Below are positions 7,350 through 17,099 of a stretch of 64,000 bases of DNA, piece by piece. How positions within the stretch are numbered: position 1 is the first letter of the stretch; each line of letters starts with the position of its first letter. The position numbers were made by a program, and so were the translations under genes. A model generated the notes under the pieces. The model saw only the letters and a list, made by a program, of their open reading frames with translations. It was not told the DNA's origin and did no database searches. The DNA comes from DASVBE01 sp963770375. GTDB lineage: Bacteria > Actinomycetota > Actinomycetes > Streptosporangiales > Streptosporangiaceae. The DNA lies in contig CAVYPM010000009.1 of NCBI GenBank assembly GCA_963770375.1, positions 62,001 to 126,000 of the forward strand. The letters run 5' to 3'.

Positions 7350-10139
7350 CTAGCGGGGCGGGGTGGGGCGCATCCAGGGGGGCGTGGATTCCTGGCGGCG
7401 GCCCTTGGTGACCCGCCAGGCGAGGTAGATCGCGCCGAGGATGGCGCCGATGCGGAACAGGTCGGTGCTGAGGGCCATGCCTTCCTTGAAGTAGCCGGAC
7501 GGTGAGTGCTTGGCTCCCATGGCCAGGCCGATCCCCGTGCCGATGATCGCGAGGAGCGCCGGGCCGGCCAGGCCGATCATCTTGTCCAGCGGGTTCCAGA
7601 GCCGCGACAGCAGCGCGATGAACACGCCGATCAGCCAGAGCGGCGGGAAGATCAGCACGCTGAGGATCAGCCACACGACCGCGACCGCCTCGAGCGGGTG
7701 GTGGCGGACCTGGCCCCACACCCGCCAGGCGATCGCGGACACACTGACCGGCGCGGGCGCACCAGGCGGCAGGGCCCTCGCCGTCCGCCGGCGGCCGTAC
7801 TCGTCGTACTCGTTGCTCCTGGACATCCCGGGCACGATGCCGGGGTCCGAGCGCCGCCCGGGGTCGGTCCGCCGTCCAGGCTCAGGGCGCTGACCGGTCC
7901 CTGGCCGCTCCTGCTCGGGACGGCGCTGGTCCGGGCCGGGCTGGTCCGGGCCGGGCTGGCCGGGCTCGGATCGCCGCGGCGGGCCGGTCCGCGGATCCTG
8001 GCTGCCCCGGTTACCGGTATCCGCGCCCGCAGGGCGGTCCGCCCGCGGCGCCTGTCCCGGCCAGGGCAGCCGGCCGGCGCGGCGAGCGTCCCCGGGACCG
8101 GTCTCCGGCTCTTCGTGCTCGCCGGGGCCGGGAACCGGGTCGGGCCGGAATCCGGCCGCCAGACCGGGGATCAGTCCCGGCTCGTCGCCGTCACCGGCCG
8201 CATCCGCAGCGCCATGGTCAGGGCCATCCTCAGCCCATTCGCCGCGCGGATCCTCGTAGTCATCCGGTCCGCCGTGCGGCACCGGGCCGTCGTGCCCAGC
8301 GGGCCCGCCATGCTCAGCCGGTCCGCCATGCTCAGCCGGTCCGCCAGGCCCGTCCACACTCACCTCGTCCTGCCCCGGTTCCTCGTCCTCGCCGTAACGC
8401 CGCCACAGACCAGCCGCGGCAGCCGCACCCGCGGCAGCCGCACCTGCCGCAGCCGCACCCGCGGCGCTACCGCCCCCGCGCCCAGCCGTCCCGGGCTCGC
8501 CATCCTCGCCGGAGCGCCGCCACAACCCGCTCCCGCCAGCCGCCGCACCCGCGGCCGCCTGCCCTGGCGCTGTGGCTGGCTGGCCTGGCTGCGTGTCGGC
8601 CTCGCGGTGCCATGAGCCGCTGCCGCCGGCCGCGGCGGCCTGCCCTGCTCCGGACGGGGCGTCGTCGTGGCCCGGCCCGCCCGGCTGGGTTAGGTCCGCG
8701 GACCGGGATACCAGCCGGTCACCCGGCTCACCGCCCTGGGCTGGCGGGGCAGCAGTTCCGGCGGCCGGCTGGCCGCCGGGCCCGGCGCCGCGGCTCACTG
8801 GCGTGCCGGGCTGGGCTGGCGGCGCGGCAGACTCAGCTCGGTCCGTCGGCCGGTCGCCATGGCTTACCGGAGCGCCGGGCTGGGTTGGCGGCCCGGCAGG
8901 CTCCGCCGGGTCCGTCCGGCGGGACACCAGGCGGTCGCCTGGTTCGCCGCCGGGCCGGGTTGCGCCGGGCTGGCCTGCGCCGGGCTGGCCTGCGCCGGGC
9001 TCACCTGCGCCGGGCTCACCTGCGCCGGGCGGCGCCGCGGCGCTCGCGGGGTCCTGGGGGCCGGAGCTGACCCGGCTCCACCACCAGCCCGAGCTGGACT
9101 GGCGGGCCGGGCCAGAGCCCGGGGCCGCTGGCTCCGCGGGCCCACCCTGGCCCACGGCGGAATCCGCCGGGTCGTCCGGCCCATGGCCGGCTTCCTGGCG
9201 TGAGCCGTCATCCGGGGCTGGTTCCTGCGGGTCCCCGCCGGGCGCCGGGGTCGCCGCGAAACCTCGCAGCATCCTGGACGTCACGTGCCGCCCGCGGGGC
9301 GCCTCCTGAGTGGCCGGCGCGTCCGGGGCCGCGGGTTCTGGCGGATGGCTGTAATCATCGGGGTCCGCGGAACCGCCCGCTCCGGCCGGTTCCTCCGACC
9401 GGGCCGTGGCGGGCAGTTCAGCCGCTGCCCCCGAACCGGCGCCGGCCATCCCGCTGCGACCCGCTGCGGTAGTCCGGCCGGCCGGTTCCGGGGCCTGACC
9501 GCGCCGGCGGAGCCGCCCCATCCGGGACGGCCGGGCCGGCGGGGCCGGCGGGGTGTCGGTCCGGGGCCGCATCGGCGGCAACTCTGTCCACCAGCGCGGC
9601 GGAGGCGGCGCCGGAGGCTCGTCCTTGGTGAACTTGGCCAGCGCCACCGCGCGTGGCCCGGACACCGGTTCCGCGACAAAGGACAGCCTCCCGTCGTCGG
9701 CCTTAGCCGCTCCCGCCCCTGCCCCCGCCGCTCCTGCCGCTCCTGCCGCAGCCGCCCCCACCTCACCCGTCCCCGCAGCCGCCCCGGCCGCGTCCGGCCC
9801 TGGAGCCCTTCCCGCCTCAGACGCCCCAGCCGTCTCGCCCGTCCCCACCGGCCCAGCCTGGCCCTCAGAACGCCCCCCGGCCGCCAGACCACGATCGGAC
9901 CGCGCCGCCTTCAGCCGCGCCACCTCGAGCTGCACCAGACCCTCGGGCCGGCCCAGCGCCGCAAGCATCGTCGCCACCTCGGCCGGCGTGGCGGCCCCCT
10001 GCGGGCCGATCTGCCGCTCAATCGCGCCGCGCATCCGCCCGATAAATGCCATTACCTCGCCTGGGCCAAGACTGCGCCGCGCCGCAACCGCGAGGCGGTT
10101 GAGGTAATCGCGGACAAGCTGCTCGGTCGAGGTGTCCAT
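7350..10139 (-). CDS. Large membrane protein: N-terminal helical (HAAS/DUF1700-like) domain, long disordered linker, C-terminal membrane domain
   Basis: About 929 residues. Residues 1-75 form a compact helical domain (QLVRDYLNRLAVAARRSL, then TPAEVATMLAALGRPEGL) resembling the HAAS signalling module. Some 700 residues of Gly/Pro/Ala/Glu-rich sequence follow, with short tandem units such as GAGEP/GAGQP and AEHGGP. The last 150 residues carry several hydrophobic helices. The ATG at 10139 has a GGGAG about ten bases upstream and is preferred over a TTG nine codons earlier. Transposed plus-strand frames across 7.5-10 kb are shadows of this low-complexity sequence. The role is unknown; membrane-tethered signalling or cell-envelope association is a guess. 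Confidence 0.75.
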   Translation of the reverse strand: MDTSTEQLVRDYLNRLAVAARRSLGPGEVMAFIGRMRGAIERQIGPQGAATPAEVATMLAALGRPEGLVQLEVARLKAARSDRGLAAGGRSEGQAGPVGTGETAGASEAGRAPGPDAAGAAAGTGEVGAAAAGAAGAAGAGAGAAKADDGRLSFVAEPVSGPRAVALAKFTKDEPPAPPPPRWWTELPPMRPRTDTPPAPPARPSRMGRLRRRGQAPEPAGRTTAAGRSGMAGAGSGAAAELPATARSEEPAGAGGSADPDDYSHPPEPAAPDAPATQEAPRGRHVTSRMLRGFAATPAPGGDPQEPAPDDGSRQEAGHGPDDPADSAVGQGGPAEPAAPGSGPARQSSSGWWWSRVSSGPQDPASAAAPPGAGEPGAGEPGAGQPGAGQPGATRPGGEPGDRLVSRRTDPAEPAGPPTQPGAPVSHGDRPTDRAESAAPPAQPGTPVSRGAGPGGQPAAGTAAPPAQGGEPGDRLVSRSADLTQPGGPGHDDAPSGAGQAAAAGGSGSWHREADTQPGQPATAPGQAAAGAAAGGSGLWRRSGEDGEPGTAGRGGGSAAGAAAAGAAAAGAAAAAGLWRRYGEDEEPGQDEVSVDGPGGPAEHGGPAEHGGPAGHDGPVPHGGPDDYEDPRGEWAEDGPDHGAADAAGDGDEPGLIPGLAAGFRPDPVPGPGEHEEPETGPGDARRAGRLPWPGQAPRADRPAGADTGNRGSQDPRTGPPRRSEPGQPGPDQPGPDQRRPEQERPGTGQRPEPGRRTDPGRRSDPGIVPGMSRSNEYDEYGRRRTARALPPGAPAPVSVSAIAWRVWGQVRHHPLEAVAVVWLILSVLIFPPLWLIGVFIALLSRLWNPLDKMIGLAGPALLAIIGTGIGLAMGAKHSPSGYFKEGMALSTDLFRIGAILGAIYLAWRVTKGRRQESTPPWMRPTPPR

Positions 10140-10221
10140 GCGCAGATAATCTCCCGAAACACCCAACTTGACGAGCCGGCCGGACCAGGGAAATGGCGAG
10201 ATGATCCCATAAAACGCCAGA

Positions 10222-10256
10222 AAGGACGGTCCCGGTACTGTACCGGGGCCGTCCTT
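10222..10256. terminator. Strong hairpin terminator downstream of groEL
   Basis: Arms AAGGACGGTCCCGGTAC and GTACCGGGGCCGTCCTT pair over 17 positions with one G-T pair around a tiny loop. It lies about 100 bases beyond the groEL stop and before the start of the divergent membrane-protein gene. It lacks a long T-run, as is usual in GC-rich actinobacteria. Confidence 0.65.
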
Positions 10257-10310
10257 ATGGCCGGCCAGCCGCCACGCGGGCGCCCGACCGCAATGGGACT
10301 AAGCCCTGAC

Positions 10311-10343
10311 GGGCTCCGGCCAGCGGCAAGCCGGCCGGAGCCC
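10311..10343 (-). terminator. Hairpin immediately after groEL stop
   Basis: Perfect 11-bp arms (GGGCTCCGGCC and GGCCGGAGCCC) enclose an 11-base loop. The hairpin starts within ten bases of the groEL stop codon, so it is the first of two tandem termination or 3'-end stabilising structures for this transcript. Confidence 0.6.
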
Positions 10344-10351
10344 AGCCAGAA

Positions 10352-11974
<1,623 letters not shown>

Positions 11975-12101
11975 AGGCCCAGTCCTCCCGGAACTCTGTG
12001 CCAAACGTGCTGACCGGCCGACGCCCGCGACGGCCGGCAGTCGAGCCAAGCGGTCCTGTCCCGCCGCCCGGACTGCCTCATCGCCCGATCGAACTACTGC
12101 G

Positions 12102-12128
12102 TTGTCACTCTCACCCGGAGAGTGCCAA
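12102..12128. promoter_or_regulatory. CIRCE operator 1 (HrcA site)
   Basis: TTGTCACTC, nine spacer bases, then GAGTGCCAA. This matches the CIRCE consensus TTAGCACTC-N9-GAGTGCTAA with three changes. It lies in the promoter region of groEL; HrcA represses heat-shock genes by binding such sites. Confidence 0.85.
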
Positions 12129-12136
12129 CGCCTTGT

Positions 12137-12163
12137 TTAGCACTCTCAGCAGGAGAGTGCAAG
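12137..12163. promoter_or_regulatory. CIRCE operator 2 (HrcA site)
   Basis: TTAGCACTC, nine spacer bases, then GAGTGCAAG; the left arm is a perfect consensus half and the right arm differs at the last two bases. It sits eight bases from operator 1, the tandem arrangement reported for actinobacterial groEL genes. Confidence 0.88.
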
Positions 12164-12219
12164 CTGACCGGCATCCTGCCCAGGCCAGCGCCCTAGGCCT
12201 AAAGACACTGATGACGCAA

Positions 12220-12264
12220 CTAGGCCGGATCGCCCAGCCCCAGAGGGCGGGTCATCCGGCCTAG
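12220..12264 (-). terminator. Terminator after the cold-shock gene
   Basis: Perfect 11-bp arms CTAGGCCGGAT and ATCCGGCCTAG, with a further GC-rich pairing possible inside the loop. It begins about 33 bases past the cold-shock stop codon and separates that transcript from the groEL promoter. Confidence 0.65.
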
Positions 12265-12296
12265 CGCTCAGTATTCAGTTGTGGAACTGGGATGCG

Positions 12297-12497
12297 TCAG
12301 ACAGCGCGCACCGAGGTGGCCTGCTGGCCACGGTCGCCCTGCTCGATGTCGAACTCCACCCGCTGGCCCTCGTCGAGGCTCTTGTAGCCGTCCATCATGA
12401 TCGCGGAGAAGTGGACGAAGACGTCCTTACCACCGTCGACTGCGATGAAGCCGTAGCCTTTATCTGCGTTGAACCATTTGACGGTGCCCTGAGCCAT
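12297..12497 (-). CDS. cspA: Cold-shock protein (CspA family)
   Basis: 66 residues, a single OB-fold cold-shock domain. RNP1 (KGYGFIAV) and RNP2 (VFVHFSAI) are intact and the start is the classic MAQGTVKWFNADKG. It binds single-stranded RNA/DNA and melts mRNA structure. The ATG at 12497 has AGGGAG six bases upstream; an upstream in-frame codon at 12569 is not needed. The 365 bases between it and thrC provide a long leader, as usual for csp genes. The order groEL - csp - thrC is conserved in Streptomyces. Confidence 0.95.
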   Translation of the reverse strand: MAQGTVKWFNADKGYGFIAVDGGKDVFVHFSAIMMDGYKSLDEGQRVEFDIEQGDRGQQATSVRAV

Positions 12498-12861
12498 GCT
12501 CAACTCCCTAACTGTGCTCGGGCCTTCGAGCCCCGCCCTTGTCACTGCGGGGCTCGTCGATCGCAACACAGGCCCAACGTGCTGGCCAAGCCAGGGCTTG
12601 ACCCTTTCGCAGTACCGGCAGCGACCGGAACCGACTTTACCCCGTGGCCATGGCCCGGTGGTCGGTTACTCCCTGAATTCACCGAGCGCGCCATCACCGG
12701 CCAGACCGGGCCACAGGGCCCCACTGGTTACCCGCCGGCCACGGCCGGTATCGCCGGAACCGGCATTCCCGCAGGCACTCGGGTATCCAAACCGTGAGCA
12801 AGGCGAACGTCCTCGTCCACCTACGTAGACGTTAACGAACCGCCGCAATTTGCCCCATCGG

Positions 12862-14148
12862 TCATGCGGCCGCTCCGGCCCGGCGCGCCTCGAAGGCCTC
12901 GAAGTCGGCCAGACGCGGCCTGATCGGCGGCCCGGCCGGTGCCGCCGACGCCACCGCATCAAGCGTCTTCAGCCCATCCCCGGAATTTATGATTACGGTT
13001 TCTGCTCCCGGATCGAGCTGTCCCGACCGGATCAGCTTGCGGAGCACGGCCAGCGTGGTCCCCACCGCGGTCTCACCGAAGATCCCCTCGGTGGCCGCCA
13101 GCAGCCGGATGCCGTCGACGATCTCCGCGTCGCTCACGTCCGCGACCGCGCCGCCGGTGCGCCGCACCACGTCGAGGACATACGGCCCGTCGGCCGGGTT
13201 GCCGATGGCCAGCGACTTGGCGATGGTGTCCGGGCGGACCGGCTGGACCACGTCGTGACCGGCACGGAACGCGGCGGCCACCGGCGAGCAGCCGGTCGCC
13301 TGCGCGCCGAACACCCGCACCGGCCCGCCCTCGACCAGCCCCAGCTCGACCAGCTCGCGGAACGCCTTGTCGATCTTCACCAGCTGGGCACCGGACGCGA
13401 CCGGCACCACGACCTGCTCGGGCAGCCGCCAGCCGAGCTGCTCGGCGATCTCGTAGCCGATGGTCTTCGACCCCTCGGCGTAGTACGGCCGGACGTTGAC
13501 GTTCACGAACGCCCAGTCCTCGTGCTCCTCGGCCAGCTCGGAGGCCAGCCGGTTCACGTCGTCGTAGCTGCCCTCGACGGTGACCAGGGTGCCGCCGTAC
13601 ACCGCGGAGCCGAGGATCTTCTCCTGCTCCAGGTTGCCGGGCACCAGCACCACCGAGCGGATCCCGGCCCGGGCCGCGGCGGCGGCCACGGCGTTGGCCA
13701 GGTTCCCGGTCGACGGGCAGGCCAGCACCTTGAAGCCCATCTGGACGGCGGCGGCCAGGGCGACCGCGACCACGCGGTCCTTGAACGAGTGGGTCGGGTT
13801 GCCGCGCTCGTCCTTGACCCACAGCGCGCGCATGCCCAGCTCCGCGCCGAGCTGCCCGGCCTGGACCAGCCGGGTCCAGCCGGGCTCGGTGTTCGGGGTG
13901 CGGTCCACGTCCGCCGGGACCGGCAGCAGGTCCTTGTACCGCCAGATATTGTGCGGGCCGGCTTCGATCTGCTCCCGGGTGACGGCCGGAAGGTCGTAGC
14001 TGACCTCCAGCGGCCCGAAGCAGTCCGGGCAGGCGTGCTGGGCGCCGATCGGCGCGGAGTGCCCGCATTCGCGGCAGCTCAGGCCGGTGGCGTAGCCGAA
14101 GCGGGAAGGAGAGATGGTACTGGGGGCGGGAGTCGCGATGTTGCTCAC
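12862..14148 (-). CDS. thrC: Threonine synthase
   Basis: 428 residues, PLP-dependent fold type II. It converts O-phosphohomoserine to threonine in the last step of threonine synthesis. An N-terminal zinc-ribbon-like segment (CRECGHSAPIGAQHACPDC) precedes the catalytic core; the PLP lysine lies in NPTHSFKDR, and CPSTGNLANA and VVPVASGAQLVKI are family motifs. The GTG at 14148 is chosen because homology starts soon after it and it lies just past the riboswitch. A longer frame to 14271 runs through riboswitch sequence and is not real. Regulation by SAM is strongly indicated by the leader. Confidence 0.95.
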   Translation of the reverse strand: MSNIATPAPSTISPSRFGYATGLSCRECGHSAPIGAQHACPDCFGPLEVSYDLPAVTREQIEAGPHNIWRYKDLLPVPADVDRTPNTEPGWTRLVQAGQLGAELGMRALWVKDERGNPTHSFKDRVVAVALAAAVQMGFKVLACPSTGNLANAVAAAAARAGIRSVVLVPGNLEQEKILGSAVYGGTLVTVEGSYDDVNRLASELAEEHEDWAFVNVNVRPYYAEGSKTIGYEIAEQLGWRLPEQVVVPVASGAQLVKIDKAFRELVELGLVEGGPVRVFGAQATGCSPVAAAFRAGHDVVQPVRPDTIAKSLAIGNPADGPYVLDVVRRTGGAVADVSDAEIVDGIRLLAATEGIFGETAVGTTLAVLRKLIRSGQLDPGAETVIINSGDGLKTLDAVASAAPAGPPIRPRLADFEAFEARRAGAAA

Positions 14149-14166
14149 GGTGCTGAGGCCTTTCTC

Positions 14167-14332
14167 CTCATCTTTCCCGTGACCGGTGGGCCACAGGCCG
14201 GAGTTAGCACCTGTCACGGGAGACCTCACCGGGTGGTCCGGGCAGGGATGCCGCCGCTGACGGGCAGGCACACCTCACCGTGATGGTTGCCGGGGCTTCA
14301 CAGGGCCGATCCCTCCACCCCTCTGGATGAGC
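14167..14332 (-). ncRNA. SAM-I (S-box) riboswitch in the thrC leader
   Basis: On the minus strand the P1 halves are CTCATC (14331-14326) and GATGAG (14172-14167). The 5' part carries AGAGGGGTGGAGGGA and the conserved GGCAACC (14291-14285). The 3' part carries AGGTGCTAACTCC (14212-14200), the J3/4 signature. The P3 base pairs TCACGG with CCGTGA around an enlarged variable loop. The 3' strand of P1 runs into AGGAG, so SAM binding could hide a ribosome site; alternatively it ends transcription. The nearest gene is thrC, 19 bases downstream. Confidence 0.93.
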
Positions 14333-14429
14333 GGTATGCAGTTGTGCTGCCACTGTAACCCGGAAGCCGCCGCCGGTCCCAACGCAGGGTCCCGGCCAGT
14401 GCCGCCCGCGGCCGGTAACCTGGCCGCAC

Positions 14430-15923
14430 ATGAGCGCACCAGCAGCAGGCGGACGGGTCCTCATCGCGTCCAACCGGGGGCCGCTGTCGTTCACCGCCGG
14501 CCCCGGCGGGCGGCTGTCCGCCCGGCGCGGCGGCGGGGGCCTGGTGTCCGGCCTGCTGTCGGTCGCCGCCGAGCGTGACGTGCTGTGGGTGTGCGCCGCG
14601 CTGAGCGACGCGGACCGGGCCGCGGCGCGGCGCGCCCCGGACGGCCAGCTGAGCCTGGACGGCACCCCCGGCGGGGCCGGCGTCCGGCTGCTCGACATTC
14701 CGCCGGGCACGTTCGGCGCGGCCTACAACAAGGTGGCCAACTCGGTGCTGTGGTTCGTCCAGCACCTGCTCTACAGCACGCCGCACGAGCCGCAGTTCGG
14801 CGCCGCGTTCCAGCGCGACTGGGACGAGTTCCGGCGCTACAACGCGGCGTTCGCGGCCGCGCTGGCCACCGCCCCCGGCGCCGACCGCGCGGTGGTGCAG
14901 GACTACCACCTGTCGCTGGTCCCCCGGATGCTGGCCGAGAGGCGTCCTGGCATCAGGATCGCGCACTTCACGCACACCCCGTGGGCGCCGCCGGAGTACT
15001 TCAGGATCCTGCCCGACGCGGTCGGCCGCGAGGTGCTGGAGGGCATGCTCGGCGCGGACCACGCCGGGTTCCTCAGCCTGCGCTGGGCCGACGCGTTCCT
15101 GGCCTGCTGCCAGGAGATTCTCGGCGCGGCGGTGGACCGCACCGCCCGGCAGGTCCGCTACCGCGGCCACCTGACCACCGTGGGCGTGCACCCGCTGGGC
15201 GTGGACGCCGCCGAGCTGACCGGCCGGGCCGCCCAGCCGGACGTTCAGGAACGCGCCGCGGCGCTGGCCGGGGCCACCCGCGGGGCCCGGCTGATCGTCC
15301 GGGTGGACCGTGCCGAGCTGTCCAAGAACATCATCCGCGGGCTCGCCGCGTTCCGTGAGCTGCTGGTCACCCGCCCGCAGTGGCGCGGCAAGGTCACGCA
15401 CGTGGCGTTCGCCTACCCGTCCCGTACCGACGTGCCGGAGTACCGCGTCTACACCGAGGACATCCAGCGGCTGGCCGCGGTGATCAACGAGGAGTTCGGC
15501 ACCCCGGACTGGCAGCCGCTGATGCTCGAGGTGTTCGACGACTTCGCCCGGTCGCTGGCCGCGTACCTGCTTGCCGACGTGCTGCTGGTCAATCCGATCA
15601 GGGACGGCATGAACCTGGTGGCCAAGGAAGCGCCGATCCTGTCCCGCCATGGCTGCGCGGTGGTGCTGTCCACCGAGGCCGGCGCGGCCGACGAGCTCGG
15701 CTCCGAGGCGCTGCTGGTCAACCCGTACGACATCAGCGCCACCGCGGAGGCGCTGCACGCGGCGCTGGTCATGCCCGACGCCGAGCGGGTCCGCCGTTGC
15801 CAGGCGCTGGCCGGGGTCAGCGCGGCCATGCCGCCGCGCCGCTGGTTCGACGGCCAGCTCGCGGCGCTGGACCCGCCCGGCGAGCCGGACCCGGTCCCCG
15901 CCGCCGACCCGGTCCCGGCCTGA
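14430..15923 (+). CDS. otsA: Trehalose-6-phosphate synthase (GT20)
   Basis: 497 residues. It transfers glucose from a nucleotide sugar to glucose-6-phosphate. The N-terminal loop (LIASNRGPLSF) and GGGGLVSGL bind substrate; QDYHLSLVP, HTPWAPPEYFRILP and NPIRDGMNLVAKE are family motifs. In the phosphate-binding segment the family's VDRxDxxKG reads VDRAELSKN: the Arg and Lys are kept but the Asp and Gly are altered. The ATG at 14430 is close to a TAACCT hexamer, so the message may be nearly leaderless. The gene converges on otsB, so the two trehalose steps are adjacent but not in one operon. Confidence 0.92.
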   Translation: MSAPAAGGRVLIASNRGPLSFTAGPGGRLSARRGGGGLVSGLLSVAAERDVLWVCAALSDADRAAARRAPDGQLSLDGTPGGAGVRLLDIPPGTFGAAYNKVANSVLWFVQHLLYSTPHEPQFGAAFQRDWDEFRRYNAAFAAALATAPGADRAVVQDYHLSLVPRMLAERRPGIRIAHFTHTPWAPPEYFRILPDAVGREVLEGMLGADHAGFLSLRWADAFLACCQEILGAAVDRTARQVRYRGHLTTVGVHPLGVDAAELTGRAAQPDVQERAAALAGATRGARLIVRVDRAELSKNIIRGLAAFRELLVTRPQWRGKVTHVAFAYPSRTDVPEYRVYTEDIQRLAAVINEEFGTPDWQPLMLEVFDDFARSLAAYLLADVLLVNPIRDGMNLVAKEAPILSRHGCAVVLSTEAGAADELGSEALLVNPYDISATAEALHAALVMPDAERVRRCQALAGVSAAMPPRRWFDGQLAALDPPGEPDPVPAADPVPA

Positions 15924-15937
15924 ACACCCTGAGCCCC

Positions 15938-16774
15938 TCAGAAGCTGGTGTCCGAGCCTGGGCCGAACGCGGCCGTCAGGTCGCCGAGCAGGGCCAGGAT
16001 CCCGGCCGGCCCGTCGACCAGCAGGTCCGCGTGCCCGGCCAGGCCGGTGGCCTCCGCCGACCCGCTGCACACCGCCAGGCCAGGGACACCGTCCGCGCGC
16101 AGTTCCGCCACGGCCGCGAAGGCCGGGATGTCGCCCAGGTCGTCCCCGGCGTACAGCACCGCGCCCGCGGACCGCTCGGCCACGAGGCCGGTCAGCGCCG
16201 CGCCCTTGTCCGCGCCGGCCGGGCGCAGCTCGAGCACCAGCCGCCCCGGCTCGACGATCAGCCCAGTGCGCTCGGCCAGCCCGGTCAGCGGCCCGCGCAG
16301 CCGGTCCAGCGTGCCGGCCGGATCCGCCGTCCGGCGGGTGTGCACGGCCAGTGCGTCGCCCTTGTCCTCGGTCCAGGTGCCCGCTGGCGCGCCCGCGGCG
16401 GCCAGCACGCCGGGCAGCCCGGCCCGGGCCGCGGCGACCTCGGCCGACGCCGGCGGGCGGCTGAGCTGGCCGTCGTGCCAGCGCTCCCGGCCGTACTGGC
16501 CGAGCACGATCAGTCCGGGTACGCCGCCGAACCCGCCGAGTTCCACCGCGTCGGCCGCCGGGCGCCCAGTGATGATCGCCACCGTGCCGGCCCGCCCGGC
16601 CAGCCCGGCCAGCGCGGTGGCCGCGCCGTCGGCGCCGCGCGCGTCGGCCGGGTCGGCCACGATCGGCGACAGCGTTCCGTCGAAGTCCAGCGCGATCAGC
16701 GCCCGCCGCGGCTCGCGGACCAGCGCGGCGAGCCCGGCCCGGCCCGCTTCGGTGGACGGGTCCGGCAGGCTCAC
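15938..16774 (-). CDS. otsB: Trehalose-6-phosphate phosphatase
   Basis: 278 residues, HAD superfamily. Motif I is ALDFDGTLSPI (nucleophile Asp and acid Asp), motif II IITGRP, and motif III/IV includes ADKGAAL and YAGDDLGDIPAF. It removes phosphate from trehalose-6-phosphate to give trehalose, an osmolyte and stress protectant. It converges on otsA with 14 bases between the stops. Its ATG overlaps the stop of the DUF3263 gene in an ATGA junction, so both are probably translated from one message. Confidence 0.92.
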   Translation of the reverse strand: MSLPDPSTEAGRAGLAALVREPRRALIALDFDGTLSPIVADPADARGADGAATALAGLAGRAGTVAIITGRPAADAVELGGFGGVPGLIVLGQYGRERWHDGQLSRPPASAEVAAARAGLPGVLAAAGAPAGTWTEDKGDALAVHTRRTADPAGTLDRLRGPLTGLAERTGLIVEPGRLVLELRPAGADKGAALTGLVAERSAGAVLYAGDDLGDIPAFAAVAELRADGVPGLAVCSGSAEATGLAGHADLLVDGPAGILALLGDLTAAFGPGSDTSF

Positions 16775-17013
16775 CGGCCGCCGCCCGGCGGGGTGCGCAT
16801 GCGGTGCCGCCGGGCCCGCTGCCGCCGCAGCCTGGTCACCAGGGCGGGGTCGAATTCCATCGCCTCCGGGCGGTCAATCAGCTCGTTCAGCAGCTGGTAG
16901 TACCGGGTGGACGGGATGCCGAACACCTCGAGGATCTCGCGCTCCTTGGCTCCCGGCTGCCGCCACCAGCTCCGCTCGAAGGCCAGGATGCGCATCTCGC
17001 GCTCGGATAGCAT
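16771..17013 (-). CDS. DUF3263-family small protein
   Basis: 80 residues. LSEREMRILAFERSWWRQPGAKE followed by FGIPSTRYYQLLNELID is the DUF3263 pattern, with a helix-turn-helix-like second half, which suggests DNA binding. The ATG at 17013 is preferred because GGGAGG lies seven bases upstream; an upstream in-frame ATG at 17046 lacks such a site. Coupled to otsB by a four-base overlap. The molecular function of the family is not established. Confidence 0.85.
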   Translation of the reverse strand: MLSEREMRILAFERSWWRQPGAKEREILEVFGIPSTRYYQLLNELIDRPEAMEFDPALVTRLRRQRARRHRMRTPPGGGR

Positions 17014-17099
17014 CACCCGGCCTCCCGTTCTGCTGAGAATCCCCATCGTAGGCAGGCCCACTATCCCGCGGGGCCGCCGGCGACGTACGCTCACCCTTC

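Noticed and set aside
7506..9892. Several plus- and minus-strand frames inside the large disordered membrane-protein gene
   Set aside because: They follow the low-complexity repeats of that gene in other frames and have no own ribosome sites or domains.
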